Positions 18,254 through 26,833 of a stretch of DNA of 64,000 nucleotides are shown here, piece by piece. A model generated the notes under the pieces. It was not told the origin of the DNA. It searched no databases and saw only the letters and a program-made list of their open reading frames with translations. Every line of letters begins with the position of its first letter. Position 1 is the first letter of the stretch. Made by a program: the position numbers and the translations under genes. The stretch comes from Bremerella volcania (GTDB lineage: Bacteria > Planctomycetota > Planctomycetia > Pirellulales > Pirellulaceae), in NCBI RefSeq assembly GCF_007748115.1, contig NZ_CP036289.1:3348001-3412000 (forward strand), in the 5' to 3' direction.

Positions 18254-19083
18254 TGATGAAATCGAAACCGGTCCGAATCCTGTGCCTCTTTCTTACGATC
18301 ACGCTACTCGCTGGCGTGGTCTGGGCTCAGTTTCAGGACGGCTTTCGATCGCGAGGACGTTACGGCCGTGACTTCTCTCCCACGCGTGGGGCTCAGAACG
18401 ATTGGGAAATCGACGAGAAGTTCGAGCACGAAGCGTTTCGCTTTGCCCGCGTGAAGTACACCTCGTACGGCTGGCGAGACAAGTGGGCCACCGACTTCCC
18501 CGAAAGCGATCTGAATCTGCCCCACCGGTTGCGTGAATTGACTTCGATGGAAGTTCACCCGGAAAGCGTGATCGTCGAACTGACCGATGACAACCTGTCG
18601 GACTACCCGTTCCTCTACATCGTTGAACCAGGCCAGATGAACCTCACCGAAGGGGAAGTCACCGGTTTACGAACCTACCTCCAAAACGGCGGCTTTCTGA
18701 TGGTCGACGACTTCTGGGGAGAGGAGGAATGGCAAACGTTTTACCACAACATCAAACGCGTCTTCCCCGATCGCGAACCGGAAGAACTGCCGCTGGAGCA
18801 CGACATCTTTCACCTGGTGTACGACCTGGCCGAGAAACCCATGATCGTCAGCATCGGCACCTGGATGCGCGGTAGCGAAACCGAACGCTGGGACGCCGAC
18901 GAACCTCACTACAAAGGCATCTTCGATGACAAAGGCCGCATGATGGTCGTCATTTGCCATAACACCGACCTGGGAGACGGCTGGGAAGAAGAAGGAGTCG
19001 ACCCCACCTACTTCAAACAATATTCCGAACGCTTCGCCTATCCCCTGGGGATCAACATCATCACCTATGCGATGACCCATTAA
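18253..19083 (+). CDS. DUF4159 domain protein, secreted
   Basis: 276 residues with a signal peptide (KPVRILCLFLTITLLAGVVWA). The body matches DUF4159, a glutamine-amidotransferase-like fold: FRFARVKYTSYGWRDKWATDFPESD, then YPFLYIVEPGQMNLTEGEVTGLRTYLQNGGFLMVDDFWG and a C-terminal YPLGINIITYAM. DUF4159 proteins are regular companions of MoxR, DUF58 and vWA proteins in planctomycetes, Bacteroidota and others. No catalytic Cys-His pair is evident, so it is probably a binding or scaffold domain. ATG 18253 overlaps the upstream TAA (TAATG), suggesting coupling; a second ATG follows directly. Confidence 0.8.
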   Translation: MMKSKPVRILCLFLTITLLAGVVWAQFQDGFRSRGRYGRDFSPTRGAQNDWEIDEKFEHEAFRFARVKYTSYGWRDKWATDFPESDLNLPHRLRELTSMEVHPESVIVELTDDNLSDYPFLYIVEPGQMNLTEGEVTGLRTYLQNGGFLMVDDFWGEEEWQTFYHNIKRVFPDREPEELPLEHDIFHLVYDLAEKPMIVSIGTWMRGSETERWDADEPHYKGIFDDKGRMMVVICHNTDLGDGWEEEGVDPTYFKQYSERFAYPLGINIITYAMTH

Positions 19084-19147
19084 CCCCCTGCACTGCCCGT
19101 AACAGCCAAGCCCTCGTCCCTTCATCCCACCAGAAAGTTAAACCACC

Positions 19148-20164
19148 GTGAGCATCGAGATTGAAGACCAGGACTTCGAACAACAAGCGGTCGAGCAGAT
19201 TCGTGCCGGACGCGAGAAGATTTTGGCGGAGCTTTCCAAAACGGTTATCGGCCAACAGGAAGTCGTCGAGCAACTGCTGCTCTGCCTCTTCGCTGGCGGT
19301 CACTGCCTAATCACCGGGGCCCCCGGCCTGGCCAAGACTTTGCTGGTTAATTCGATTTCCAAGATTTTCGACCTCGAGTTTCGCCGCATCCAGTTCACGC
19401 CTGACTTGATGCCTGCCGACATTACCGGTACCGAAATCCTCGAAGAAACCGAAGAAGGGCGCCGCAAGTTGCAGTTCAACAAGGGACCGATCTTTGCCAA
19501 CGTCATCCTGGCCGACGAAATCAACCGCACGCCCCCCAAAACGCAAGCCGCTCTGTTGGAAGCGATGCAGGAGCACCAGGTCACTGCGGCTGGCGTCCGC
19601 TACGCACTGGAAGAACCCTTCTTCGTGCTTGCCACGCAAAACCCGATTGAAATGGAAGGGACCTATCCGCTGCCCGAGGCCCAACTCGATCGGTTCATGT
19701 TCAACATCTGGATGGACTACTTGCCTGAAGATGACGAAGTGGCCGTCGTAAATCAAACGACTTCGCGCCGAGCCGAACCGATCAGCCCGCTGTTCACCGG
19801 CGAAGACGTGCTGCGTTTTCACGACGTCGTCAAAAAGGTCCCCATCGCCGAGAACCTGGTTCGCTATGCCGTTCGCCTGGCCGACGCTTCGCGACCCAAA
19901 CGCCCCTCGACGCCTGACTTCATCAACCAATGGGTGATGTGGGGGGCCGGGATTCGCGGTGCTCAGTACCTGGTTCTGGGAGCGAAAGCGAGAGCCCTGC
20001 TGTTAGGCCGAACCCACGTCACGGCGGACGACATTAAAGCCCTCGCCCACGTTACCTTGCGGCATCGAATCCTCGTCGGCTATCGCGCCGAAGCGGAAGG
20101 AATCACCGTCGAGAAGGTCATCGACCAGCTACTCAACTCCATTCCAGTGCCGGGAGGACGATGA
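19148..20164 (+). CDS. MoxR-family AAA+ ATPase
   Basis: 338 residues, typical MoxR length. Walker A GAPGLAKT (57-64), Walker B NVILADEINR (Asp123-Glu124), the RTPPKTQAALLEAMQE helix, the sensor region FFVLATQNPIEMEGTYPLPEAQLDRF, and a C-terminal lid (RALLLGRTHVTADDIKALA). MoxR ATPases act as chaperone-like remodelers, often with vWA partners, in maturation or regulation of complexes; here the partners are the DUF58, BatA-like and vWA/GATase-like proteins encoded immediately downstream. The start is GTG 19148; the stop overlaps the next ATG as ATGA. Confidence 0.93.
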   Translation: MSIEIEDQDFEQQAVEQIRAGREKILAELSKTVIGQQEVVEQLLLCLFAGGHCLITGAPGLAKTLLVNSISKIFDLEFRRIQFTPDLMPADITGTEILEETEEGRRKLQFNKGPIFANVILADEINRTPPKTQAALLEAMQEHQVTAAGVRYALEEPFFVLATQNPIEMEGTYPLPEAQLDRFMFNIWMDYLPEDDEVAVVNQTTSRRAEPISPLFTGEDVLRFHDVVKKVPIAENLVRYAVRLADASRPKRPSTPDFINQWVMWGAGIRGAQYLVLGAKARALLLGRTHVTADDIKALAHVTLRHRILVGYRAEAEGITVEKVIDQLLNSIPVPGGR

Positions 20165-21150
20165 GCAGTCCTGTGAGCGAGTCGTCGACCACGATTTCCA
20201 GCGCCAGTCGTCCCACAGGCACGGCTTCGCTGATCGATCCCGGTTCGCTCATGCGCATCAAGAACCTCGAACTACGCGCCCGTGCCATCGTCGAAGGCTT
20301 CCTGACCGGCTTGCATCGCTCCCCCTACCACGGGTTCTCGGTCGAGTTCACCGAGTACCGTCAGTACTCGCCGGGGGACGATACCCGCTTCCTCGACTGG
20401 AAGCTGTACGGTCGCTCGGATCGCTACTTCATCAAGTGCTTCGAGGACGAAACGAATCTGCGCTGCTACTTGCTGGTCGACCTGAGCCGCTCGATGAGCT
20501 TCGGCACGCTCGGCTACAGCAAGGCCGACTACGCCAAAACGGCGGCCGCCACCGTCGCTCATTTCCTGTCGCTGCAGCGCGACGCGGTCGGACTGATGAC
20601 CTTCGACGAGTCGATCACCGATCGCATCCCGGCTCGGTTTCGCCCAGGGCACGTCCACCAGATCATGATGAGCCTGGAACGTGCCGAACCTGGCTCGGCA
20701 ACCGACATCGAAAAACCGCTCGAGCAAATCGCCTCCACGGTCGTTAAGCGCGGACTGGTCATCCTCATTTCGGACCTGCTCACCCCGATCGGTTCGCTCA
20801 ACAAACAGTTGGGTTTCCTCCGCGCTCGTGGGCACGAAGTCGTGATCCTGCGCGTGCTCGACCCGCGCGAGCTTGACTTCCGGTTCGACCAGCCTGCCAT
20901 GTTCCACGACGTCGAGACCGGCAGGAACCTGTTCATCGATCCCGACCAGGCTCGGCAGAAGTACCTCGAGCAGTTCCGCGAACACTCGCAGGCAATTCAA
21001 ACGATCTGCCAGAATCTGGGAGTCGAACTGCACCAGGTCGCCATCGATCGTCCGTTGGAGCTGATCTTGTTCGACTTGCTGGCCGATCGTTTGAAGCGCG
21101 GCCGCTCGACCGTACGGCAAAGGTCTCCGCGATCGGGAGGCCGTTCATGA
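20161..21150 (+). CDS. DUF58 (vWA-like) protein
   Basis: 329 residues. The DUF58 signature is clear: GFSVEFTEYRQYSPGDDTRFLDWKLYGRSDRYFIKCFEDE. It is followed by a vWA-like fold with the metal-ion-dependent adhesion motif DLSRS (Asp107, Ser109, Ser111), and later GLVILISDLLTP. DUF58 proteins are the standard partner of MoxR ATPases. No membrane segment is visible, so it probably works at the cytoplasmic face. It overlaps both neighbours by 4 bases. Confidence 0.9.
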   Translation: MSSPVSESSTTISSASRPTGTASLIDPGSLMRIKNLELRARAIVEGFLTGLHRSPYHGFSVEFTEYRQYSPGDDTRFLDWKLYGRSDRYFIKCFEDETNLRCYLLVDLSRSMSFGTLGYSKADYAKTAAATVAHFLSLQRDAVGLMTFDESITDRIPARFRPGHVHQIMMSLERAEPGSATDIEKPLEQIASTVVKRGLVILISDLLTPIGSLNKQLGFLRARGHEVVILRVLDPRELDFRFDQPAMFHDVETGRNLFIDPDQARQKYLEQFREHSQAIQTICQNLGVELHQVAIDRPLELILFDLLADRLKRGRSTVRQRSPRSGGRS

Positions 21151-23261
21151 GCGTACTCTCCGGAATCTTTCTCTTGGGTGCCGCCGCGATTGCCGCCCCC
21201 ATCCTGTTCCACTTGATTCGCCGAACGCCCAAGGCGCGTTACGAGTTCAGTTCGCTCATGTTCCTTCAGCCGTCACCGCCACGACTGACGCGGCGTAGTC
21301 GGCTCGACCAATGGTTATTGCTGCTCTTGCGTTCGCTGGTGATCCTGCTGTTGGCATTCGCGTTCATGCGCCCCTTCTTTCGGACGTCGACCAATCTTTC
21401 GCCCGACGACGTCCCGCAGCGTCACGTGGCGATCCTGGTCGATCAAAGTGCCAGCATGCGGCGGGCCGACCTCTGGCAGCAGGCCATCGCTCAGGCCAAC
21501 CAGGTGCTTGGTGACCTCGAAACGTCCGACGAAGTCTCCCTGTACGCGTTCGATGAAACGCTCACGCCGCTGGTCACCGCCGAGGAAACCAGCCAAATCG
21601 ATCGTTCCCAGCGCCGCGATCTGGTTCGCGAGCGTCTGAAAGAGGTATCGCCAACGTGGTCGGCCAGTAACCTGGGAGCCGCGCTGGTCGGCGTTGCCGA
21701 GCGATTGTCGGCCGACGACGATCTCCGCCAGATGAGCGCGAAGCTGCAAATCGTATTGATCAGCGACATGCAGACCGGTTCGCAGATCGACCGGCTGCAA
21801 ACCAGCCAGTGGCCGGAGTCGGTTCGCGTCGACGTGCGTGCCATCACGCCCGAGGACGATTCCAATGCCCGCGTTCGCCTGGTGGAAGCGAAAGAAGAAA
21901 CGGCCGAGGCGGCGAGCGCTCCCCGCGTTCGCGTGCGAAACACGTCCCACTCCGACAGCGAACAATTCGAAGTCGTCTGGCGTTTGGGCGACAAAGATGC
22001 CTCACGTCCCGTTTCCTTTTACGTTCCCCCCGGCGAAAGCCTTGTACTCGACGTTCCCTATGACCCAGGCACACCAAGCCCCAATCAACTGCACCTGAGC
22101 GGCGATGGCCGCGGGATGGATTTCGACAACACGTTCTACGTGGTGCCCCCGATCCAGGAACAAGTGTCGATCGCCTACTTCGGCTCCGATACGGCCGACG
22201 ATCCGGAAGGGATGCTGTTCTACTTGAGCCGCGCATTCGATGAGACCGCCAGCCGGAAGGTGGAAGTTCAAACCGTTGACGCGGATACCGCGATCAATTG
22301 GAACGACGTCGCCGGAACCACCCCACGCCTGGTGATCATCGCGCAGACGCCCAGCGAAGACCAGCGAAACCTACTGGATGCCTACCTAAATCGCGGCGGG
22401 CAGGCGGTCGTGGTCCTGCAAAGTGATGACATGGTGAACGACCTGGGTGCCTGGCTCGGCGACGTGAGTGTGGCCTCAGGCGAGGAAGAGGAAGCCAGTT
22501 CGACTGAGTCCTACGCCATGCTCGGGCAGATCGACTTCCAGCATCCGCTGTTCACCCCCTTCGCCGCGGCTCGCTACAACGATTTCACCACGATCCGCTT
22601 CTGGCAGCATCGCCGCGTTCGCCTGGCTGACGAGTCGACCACCGAGGTGATTGCCCGTTTCGAGGACGATACGCCTGCAATCTGGTCGCTACCGCGCGGC
22701 GAGGGGCAGCTTTACGTCATGAGCGCCGGTTGGAGCCGCAAAGATAGCCAGCTGGCCCTGTCGACCAAGTTTCTGCCCTTGTTGTCGCGGTGGCTGGAAC
22801 TGGCCGACCGGCAGAAGCTGGCTTCGCACTCCTATTTCGTCAACCAGAGCGTTCCGCTACCCGCCGCCAGTGGCGAGAAAACCATTCAAATCCCTAGCGG
22901 TAACACCTTACAATTGACTGAGGACGCCACCACGTTCGACGACACCACCGAGCCTGGCACTTACGTGCTGCGGCAAGGGGGCAAGGAACTTCCTTTCGCC
23001 GTGAACCTGGCCGATGCCGAAAGCGATACGGCGCCACTTGCGCTGGATCGGCTCGAACAGTTCGGCATTCCGCTAGGAATGGCCGCGACGCATACCCAGC
23101 AGTTGGCGGAACTCCGACAGCTGCAAGATCGAGAGCTGGAGAATCACCAGAAGGTGTGGAAGTGGTTGGTCGTTTCGGTGCTAATGCTGTTGGCGGTTGA
23201 AACGTTTCTCGCTGCCCGCAGGTCGCACGTTCCCACCCAGGATTTGGGAGAAGCACAATAA
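21147..23261 (+). CDS. BatA-like membrane protein with vWA domain
   Basis: 704 residues. The N-terminal BatA domain (PF07584 type) consists of a first membrane helix (1-22), the LIRRTPKARYEFSSLMFL segment and a second helix (about 55-74). A vWA domain follows with MIDAS residues in LVDQSAS (Asp99, Ser101, Ser103), then a long extracytoplasmic region including a GATase-like stretch (RLVIIAQTPSEDQRNLLDAYLNRGGQAVVVL). A last membrane helix lies at about 674-693. Bat proteins were first linked to aerotolerance in Bacteroides. It probably places a vWA domain outside the membrane where peptide or polymer targets could be sensed. Coupled to both neighbours (ATGA before, TAATG after). Confidence 0.85.
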   Translation: MSVLSGIFLLGAAAIAAPILFHLIRRTPKARYEFSSLMFLQPSPPRLTRRSRLDQWLLLLLRSLVILLLAFAFMRPFFRTSTNLSPDDVPQRHVAILVDQSASMRRADLWQQAIAQANQVLGDLETSDEVSLYAFDETLTPLVTAEETSQIDRSQRRDLVRERLKEVSPTWSASNLGAALVGVAERLSADDDLRQMSAKLQIVLISDMQTGSQIDRLQTSQWPESVRVDVRAITPEDDSNARVRLVEAKEETAEAASAPRVRVRNTSHSDSEQFEVVWRLGDKDASRPVSFYVPPGESLVLDVPYDPGTPSPNQLHLSGDGRGMDFDNTFYVVPPIQEQVSIAYFGSDTADDPEGMLFYLSRAFDETASRKVEVQTVDADTAINWNDVAGTTPRLVIIAQTPSEDQRNLLDAYLNRGGQAVVVLQSDDMVNDLGAWLGDVSVASGEEEEASSTESYAMLGQIDFQHPLFTPFAAARYNDFTTIRFWQHRRVRLADESTTEVIARFEDDTPAIWSLPRGEGQLYVMSAGWSRKDSQLALSTKFLPLLSRWLELADRQKLASHSYFVNQSVPLPAASGEKTIQIPSGNTLQLTEDATTFDDTTEPGTYVLRQGGKELPFAVNLADAESDTAPLALDRLEQFGIPLGMAATHTQQLAELRQLQDRELENHQKVWKWLVVSVLMLLAVETFLAARRSHVPTQDLGEAQ

Positions 23262-26200
23262 TGGATCGCGAACTTGTCAGCCATCTCGACCGCGTCGCCC
23301 ATCGCCTGAGAACGTTTCACTTCTGGAGCGGCATGGGCATCGTCTGGGTCTCGGCGGCGATCTTCCTCGGCGTGATCTATGTCATTAGCCAGGCCACGGA
23401 GCGCGTCCTCGACGGCACCTTTCTGGTGACCGCCGTGATCGGCGTACTAGGCTCGCTGCTGGTCACCTGGGCGAGTAGCCGTTCCGCACGCAGCGCGCAA
23501 CAGGTAGCCAACCTCGTGGAAGCCAATTACCCTCAACTTGATTCCGTGTTACTCACCGCCGTCGAACAGCAGCCTGACGGTATCACCGGTCGCCTCGGCT
23601 ATCTGCAGCGGGAAGTCGTCGGTCAGGCCGTTCGTCATGCTCGCAGCCACAATTGGCAAAACTTGATCACGCGCGGTCAGCTGAATGCGGCCCGCCTGGC
23701 CGCCTGCGCCGGTCTTATCGCCACGCTGATTGCGGCCGTTGCTCTGGGTCGACTCAATCGAGATCTACTCGCGGCGATCCCACCGGCCGATCTTGCTTCG
23801 CCGGACGTCGTATCCGCGGACACGATCTTTGAAGTCGAGATCGAACCAGGCGATACCGAAGTCGAACGGGGCACCGGCCTCTTGGTGCTGGCCAAGTTTT
23901 TGAACGACATGCCCTCCGAAGCCACGCTCATCTACACGACGGAGGATGGTAGCGAGCATACCCTGCCGATGTCCCGCTCGCTCGACGATCCTCTGTTCGG
24001 CGGCCGCATTCCCGCAGTTTCGCAGCCGCTGGCTTATCGCGTCCAGTTCGGCAACCAGGCAACGCGTGAATTTCACGTCGATGTGTTCGAGTATCCGGTG
24101 ATGCTGCAAACCGATGCCAAGATCGTCTTCCCCAGCTATACGAATCAGGAAGACAAATTCGTGCCCGATGTGCGCCGCGTGTCGGCGGTGGAAGGATCGC
24201 AGCTAACTCTGCTTTGCCGCGTCAACAAACCCCTGGCGTCCGCCCAGTTCATCGAACAAACCGAGGACGGCGAACTGGCGATTTCCCTTCACCCCGAAGC
24301 CAACGACGCCCTGACCTATACCACGACGTTCGTCGTTGATCGCTCGCGCGAACTAACGCTTCACCTGACCGATAACGACCAACGAACCAACCAGCATCCG
24401 CCCAAACTGCAGATCACGATGATCGCGAACCTGCCCCCGGACATCAAGCTGGCGGCGCCGACTAAAGACATCGAGGTCTCTCCCATCGAAGAGGTCGACC
24501 TGGCCGCTTCGGCTTGGGATGACTTTGGGCTGAAGCGCGTGGGAATCAACTACTCGATCCCCGGCAAGGTCGATCAGGACGTACCCTTGGGGGACTCGTT
24601 CCCAAGCAAAGAGCGGGTCGAACTCGCCCACCTGCTGGCCTTCGAATCGCTGCAAGCCGAGCCAGACCAGCTTCTGTCGTGGTACTTCTGGGCGGAAGAC
24701 ATCGGCCCCGATGGGCAGCCGCGGCGAACGATGAGCGATATGTTCTTTGCCGAGGTACGCCCCTTCGAGCAAATCTTCCGCCAAGGACAACAGCCGCCGC
24801 AAGGCTCCCAGCAGCAGCAACAACAGCAAGGCGGGCAAAACGCCCAGCAAGCCGAGGAGTTGGCCGAGCTTCAGAAGCAAATTATTGCCGCGACCTGGAA
24901 GATCATTCGCCGCGAAACGCGTGAACAACCCACTGCTGAATTTGCCAGTGATACGCAGCTTTTGATCGAGTCGCAGGAAGCGGCCATGGTTCAGCTCGAA
25001 GAACTGCAGGGCAATCTGCAGGACGTCACCTCCATCGAGCATGCCGCCCAGGTTCGCAGCTCCATGCAGGAGGCCATCGAAGCATTGCGCGCGGCGACCG
25101 AGTCTTCATCACCGGCCAAGTTGCCCGAGGCCCTTCAGGCAGAGCAAGCCGCCTACCAAGGTCTGCTTCGGCTGCGTGCTCGCGAGCATGAAGTCGTGCG
25201 TTCCCGCCAGTCGCAGCAGTCGAGCCAATCGCAGCAATCACAAAACAGCCGGGCCCAGCAGCAGCTGCAACAACTTCAACTGCGCGAAGATGAGAACCGC
25301 TACGCCCAGGAGCAACAGGCCCAGACCGAGCAGCAGCAACAAGCCCGCGAAGACCGCCAGATCCTGAATCGGCTGCGGGAACTTGCCCAGCGTCAGGAAG
25401 ACCTCAACGAGCGCATCCAAGAATTGCAAGGCGTGCTGGAAGCCGCCGAGACGGAAGAGGAACGTGCCGAAGCCGAGCGGCAACTCAAACGATTGCGGGA
25501 AGAGCAGGAACAGATCCTTCGCGATACGGAAGAACTCCAGCAGCGGATGGAGCAGCCTGAGAACCAGGAACGTATGGCCGAACAGCGGCAGCAACTGGAA
25601 CAGGCCCGCGAGAACATCCAGCGTTCCAGCGAAGCAATCCAGCAGCAAATGGTCACCCAGGCCGCTAACGAAGGAACGCGCGCCCAAAGGGAATTGAACG
25701 ACCTGCGAGAAGAATTCCAGCGGCAGACTTCGCAAGAGTTCGAACAAGAACTACGCGACATGAAGAATCAGGCGCAAGAACTGGTCGAGGCCGAACAAGA
25801 AGTGGCCCGCCAGCTGGATGACCTGCGCCATGAAAATCTCGAGCAGTCGAACTCTTTGCGTGAAACCGAAAACCCAAACGAACTCGGAGGGCAGCTCGCC
25901 GAGCAACAGCAGCGGCTCGACCAACTCCTCGAGCGCATGCGTCAGACCGTCGAAGAGGCCGAACAGTCTCAGCCGCTACTAGCCGAGAAGCTGTACGAAT
26001 CGATCCGCGACACGCGGACGTCAAAACCCAACGATGCCCTCAAAGAGACCGAGATGCTCCTCAACCGTGGATTCCTCGATCAGGCCGCCCAGCGTGAAGA
26101 GCAAGCCCGCGAAGGGATCGAGCAACTCGCCGAAGGGATCCAACAAGCGGCCGACCAGGTACTCGGCGACGAAACCGAAATGCTTCGCTGGGCCCTCGAC

Positions 26201-26833
26201 GAGTTGGAACGTCTCAACGAAGACCTGGAAGGCGAACTAGCCCGCAACGGCCAACAGCAACCGGGACAACAGCAACCGGGACAACAGCAACCGGGACAGC
26301 AGCAACCGGGACAGCAGCAACCGGGACAGCAGCAACCGGGACAGCAGCAACCGGGTCAACAGCAACCGGGTCAACAGCAACCAGGCCAGCAGCAACCAGG
26401 CCAGCAACAGCCGGGTCGCGAAGGTGGCCCAGGCAGCGCGGCGGGCGTGGGTGCATTGGATCGGTATTTGGGGGGTGGTAGCAATCGTGATACCTCGCCG
26501 TTCTCGGGAGATGACTTCGTCGACTGGTCGGACCGGCTGCGGGACGTCGAAGAGATCGTGAACGATCCGGAGCTGCGTGCCGAAGCGGCTCGTATTCGGG
26601 ACGAAGCCCGGGAGCTTCGACGCGAACAGATCGAAACATCCGCGCCGCCGCAGTGGGATATCATCCAGCAGAAGGTCGCTCGGCCGTTGGCTCAGCTTCA
26701 AAATCGCGTGGCTGAGGAACTTCTCCGGAGAACTGCCGAGGAAGCCAGGGTTCCGCTCGACAAGGACCCGGTGCCCGCTCAATACGAAGACGCCGTTCGT
26801 CGCTACTACGAGCGTCTGGGGAGCAGTGAATGA
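23261..26833 (+). CDS. Large membrane-anchored coiled-coil protein with QQQPG repeats (DUF4175-like)
   Basis: 1190 residues. Two membrane helices near 22-43 and 53-70 and a third near 143-163 anchor it. Residues 180-500 form Ig-like beta domains resembling the DUF4175 architecture. Residues about 505-1000 are very rich in Gln/Glu/Arg with heptad-like periodicity, predicting long coiled coils. Residues 998-1052 are eleven tandem QQQPG units, followed by a folded-looking C-terminal segment (about 1090-1190). It may be an elastic or scaffold part of the MoxR/BatA machine spanning the envelope. No enzymatic motif was seen. The Gln-rich part is encoded by low-complexity DNA, so length may vary between strains. 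Confidence 0.75.
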   Translation: MDRELVSHLDRVAHRLRTFHFWSGMGIVWVSAAIFLGVIYVISQATERVLDGTFLVTAVIGVLGSLLVTWASSRSARSAQQVANLVEANYPQLDSVLLTAVEQQPDGITGRLGYLQREVVGQAVRHARSHNWQNLITRGQLNAARLAACAGLIATLIAAVALGRLNRDLLAAIPPADLASPDVVSADTIFEVEIEPGDTEVERGTGLLVLAKFLNDMPSEATLIYTTEDGSEHTLPMSRSLDDPLFGGRIPAVSQPLAYRVQFGNQATREFHVDVFEYPVMLQTDAKIVFPSYTNQEDKFVPDVRRVSAVEGSQLTLLCRVNKPLASAQFIEQTEDGELAISLHPEANDALTYTTTFVVDRSRELTLHLTDNDQRTNQHPPKLQITMIANLPPDIKLAAPTKDIEVSPIEEVDLAASAWDDFGLKRVGINYSIPGKVDQDVPLGDSFPSKERVELAHLLAFESLQAEPDQLLSWYFWAEDIGPDGQPRRTMSDMFFAEVRPFEQIFRQGQQPPQGSQQQQQQQGGQNAQQAEELAELQKQIIAATWKIIRRETREQPTAEFASDTQLLIESQEAAMVQLEELQGNLQDVTSIEHAAQVRSSMQEAIEALRAATESSSPAKLPEALQAEQAAYQGLLRLRAREHEVVRSRQSQQSSQSQQSQNSRAQQQLQQLQLREDENRYAQEQQAQTEQQQQAREDRQILNRLRELAQRQEDLNERIQELQGVLEAAETEEERAEAERQLKRLREEQEQILRDTEELQQRMEQPENQERMAEQRQQLEQARENIQRSSEAIQQQMVTQAANEGTRAQRELNDLREEFQRQTSQEFEQELRDMKNQAQELVEAEQEVARQLDDLRHENLEQSNSLRETENPNELGGQLAEQQQRLDQLLERMRQTVEEAEQSQPLLAEKLYESIRDTRTSKPNDALKETEMLLNRGFLDQAAQREEQAREGIEQLAEGIQQAADQVLGDETEMLRWALDELERLNEDLEGELARNGQQQPGQQQPGQQQPGQQQPGQQQPGQQQPGQQQPGQQQPGQQQPGQQQPGQQQPGREGGPGSAAGVGALDRYLGGGSNRDTSPFSGDDFVDWSDRLRDVEEIVNDPELRAEAARIRDEARELRREQIETSAPPQWDIIQQKVARPLAQLQNRVAEELLRRTAEEARVPLDKDPVPAQYEDAVRRYYERLGSSE
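26252..26416 (+). repeat. 15-bp minisatellite, 11 copies, in-frame (QQQPG)n
   Basis: Eleven consecutive units of 15 bp. The first three and the eighth are CAACAGCAACCGGG plus one variable base; units 4-7 carry CAGCAG; the last three have CCAGGC or CAACAGCCGGGT variants. Every change but the unit boundary base is synonymous, so the QQQPG peptide is preserved. Divergence increases toward the 3' end, so the 5' units are the most recently duplicated. Confidence 0.95.

Noticed and set aside
20272-21120. Open - strand frame of 282 codons
   Set aside because: Antisense to the DUF58 gene within a coupled + strand cluster.
26252-26416. Direct repeats considered as a CRISPR array
   Set aside because: Units are contiguous without spacers and in frame with a coding sequence.
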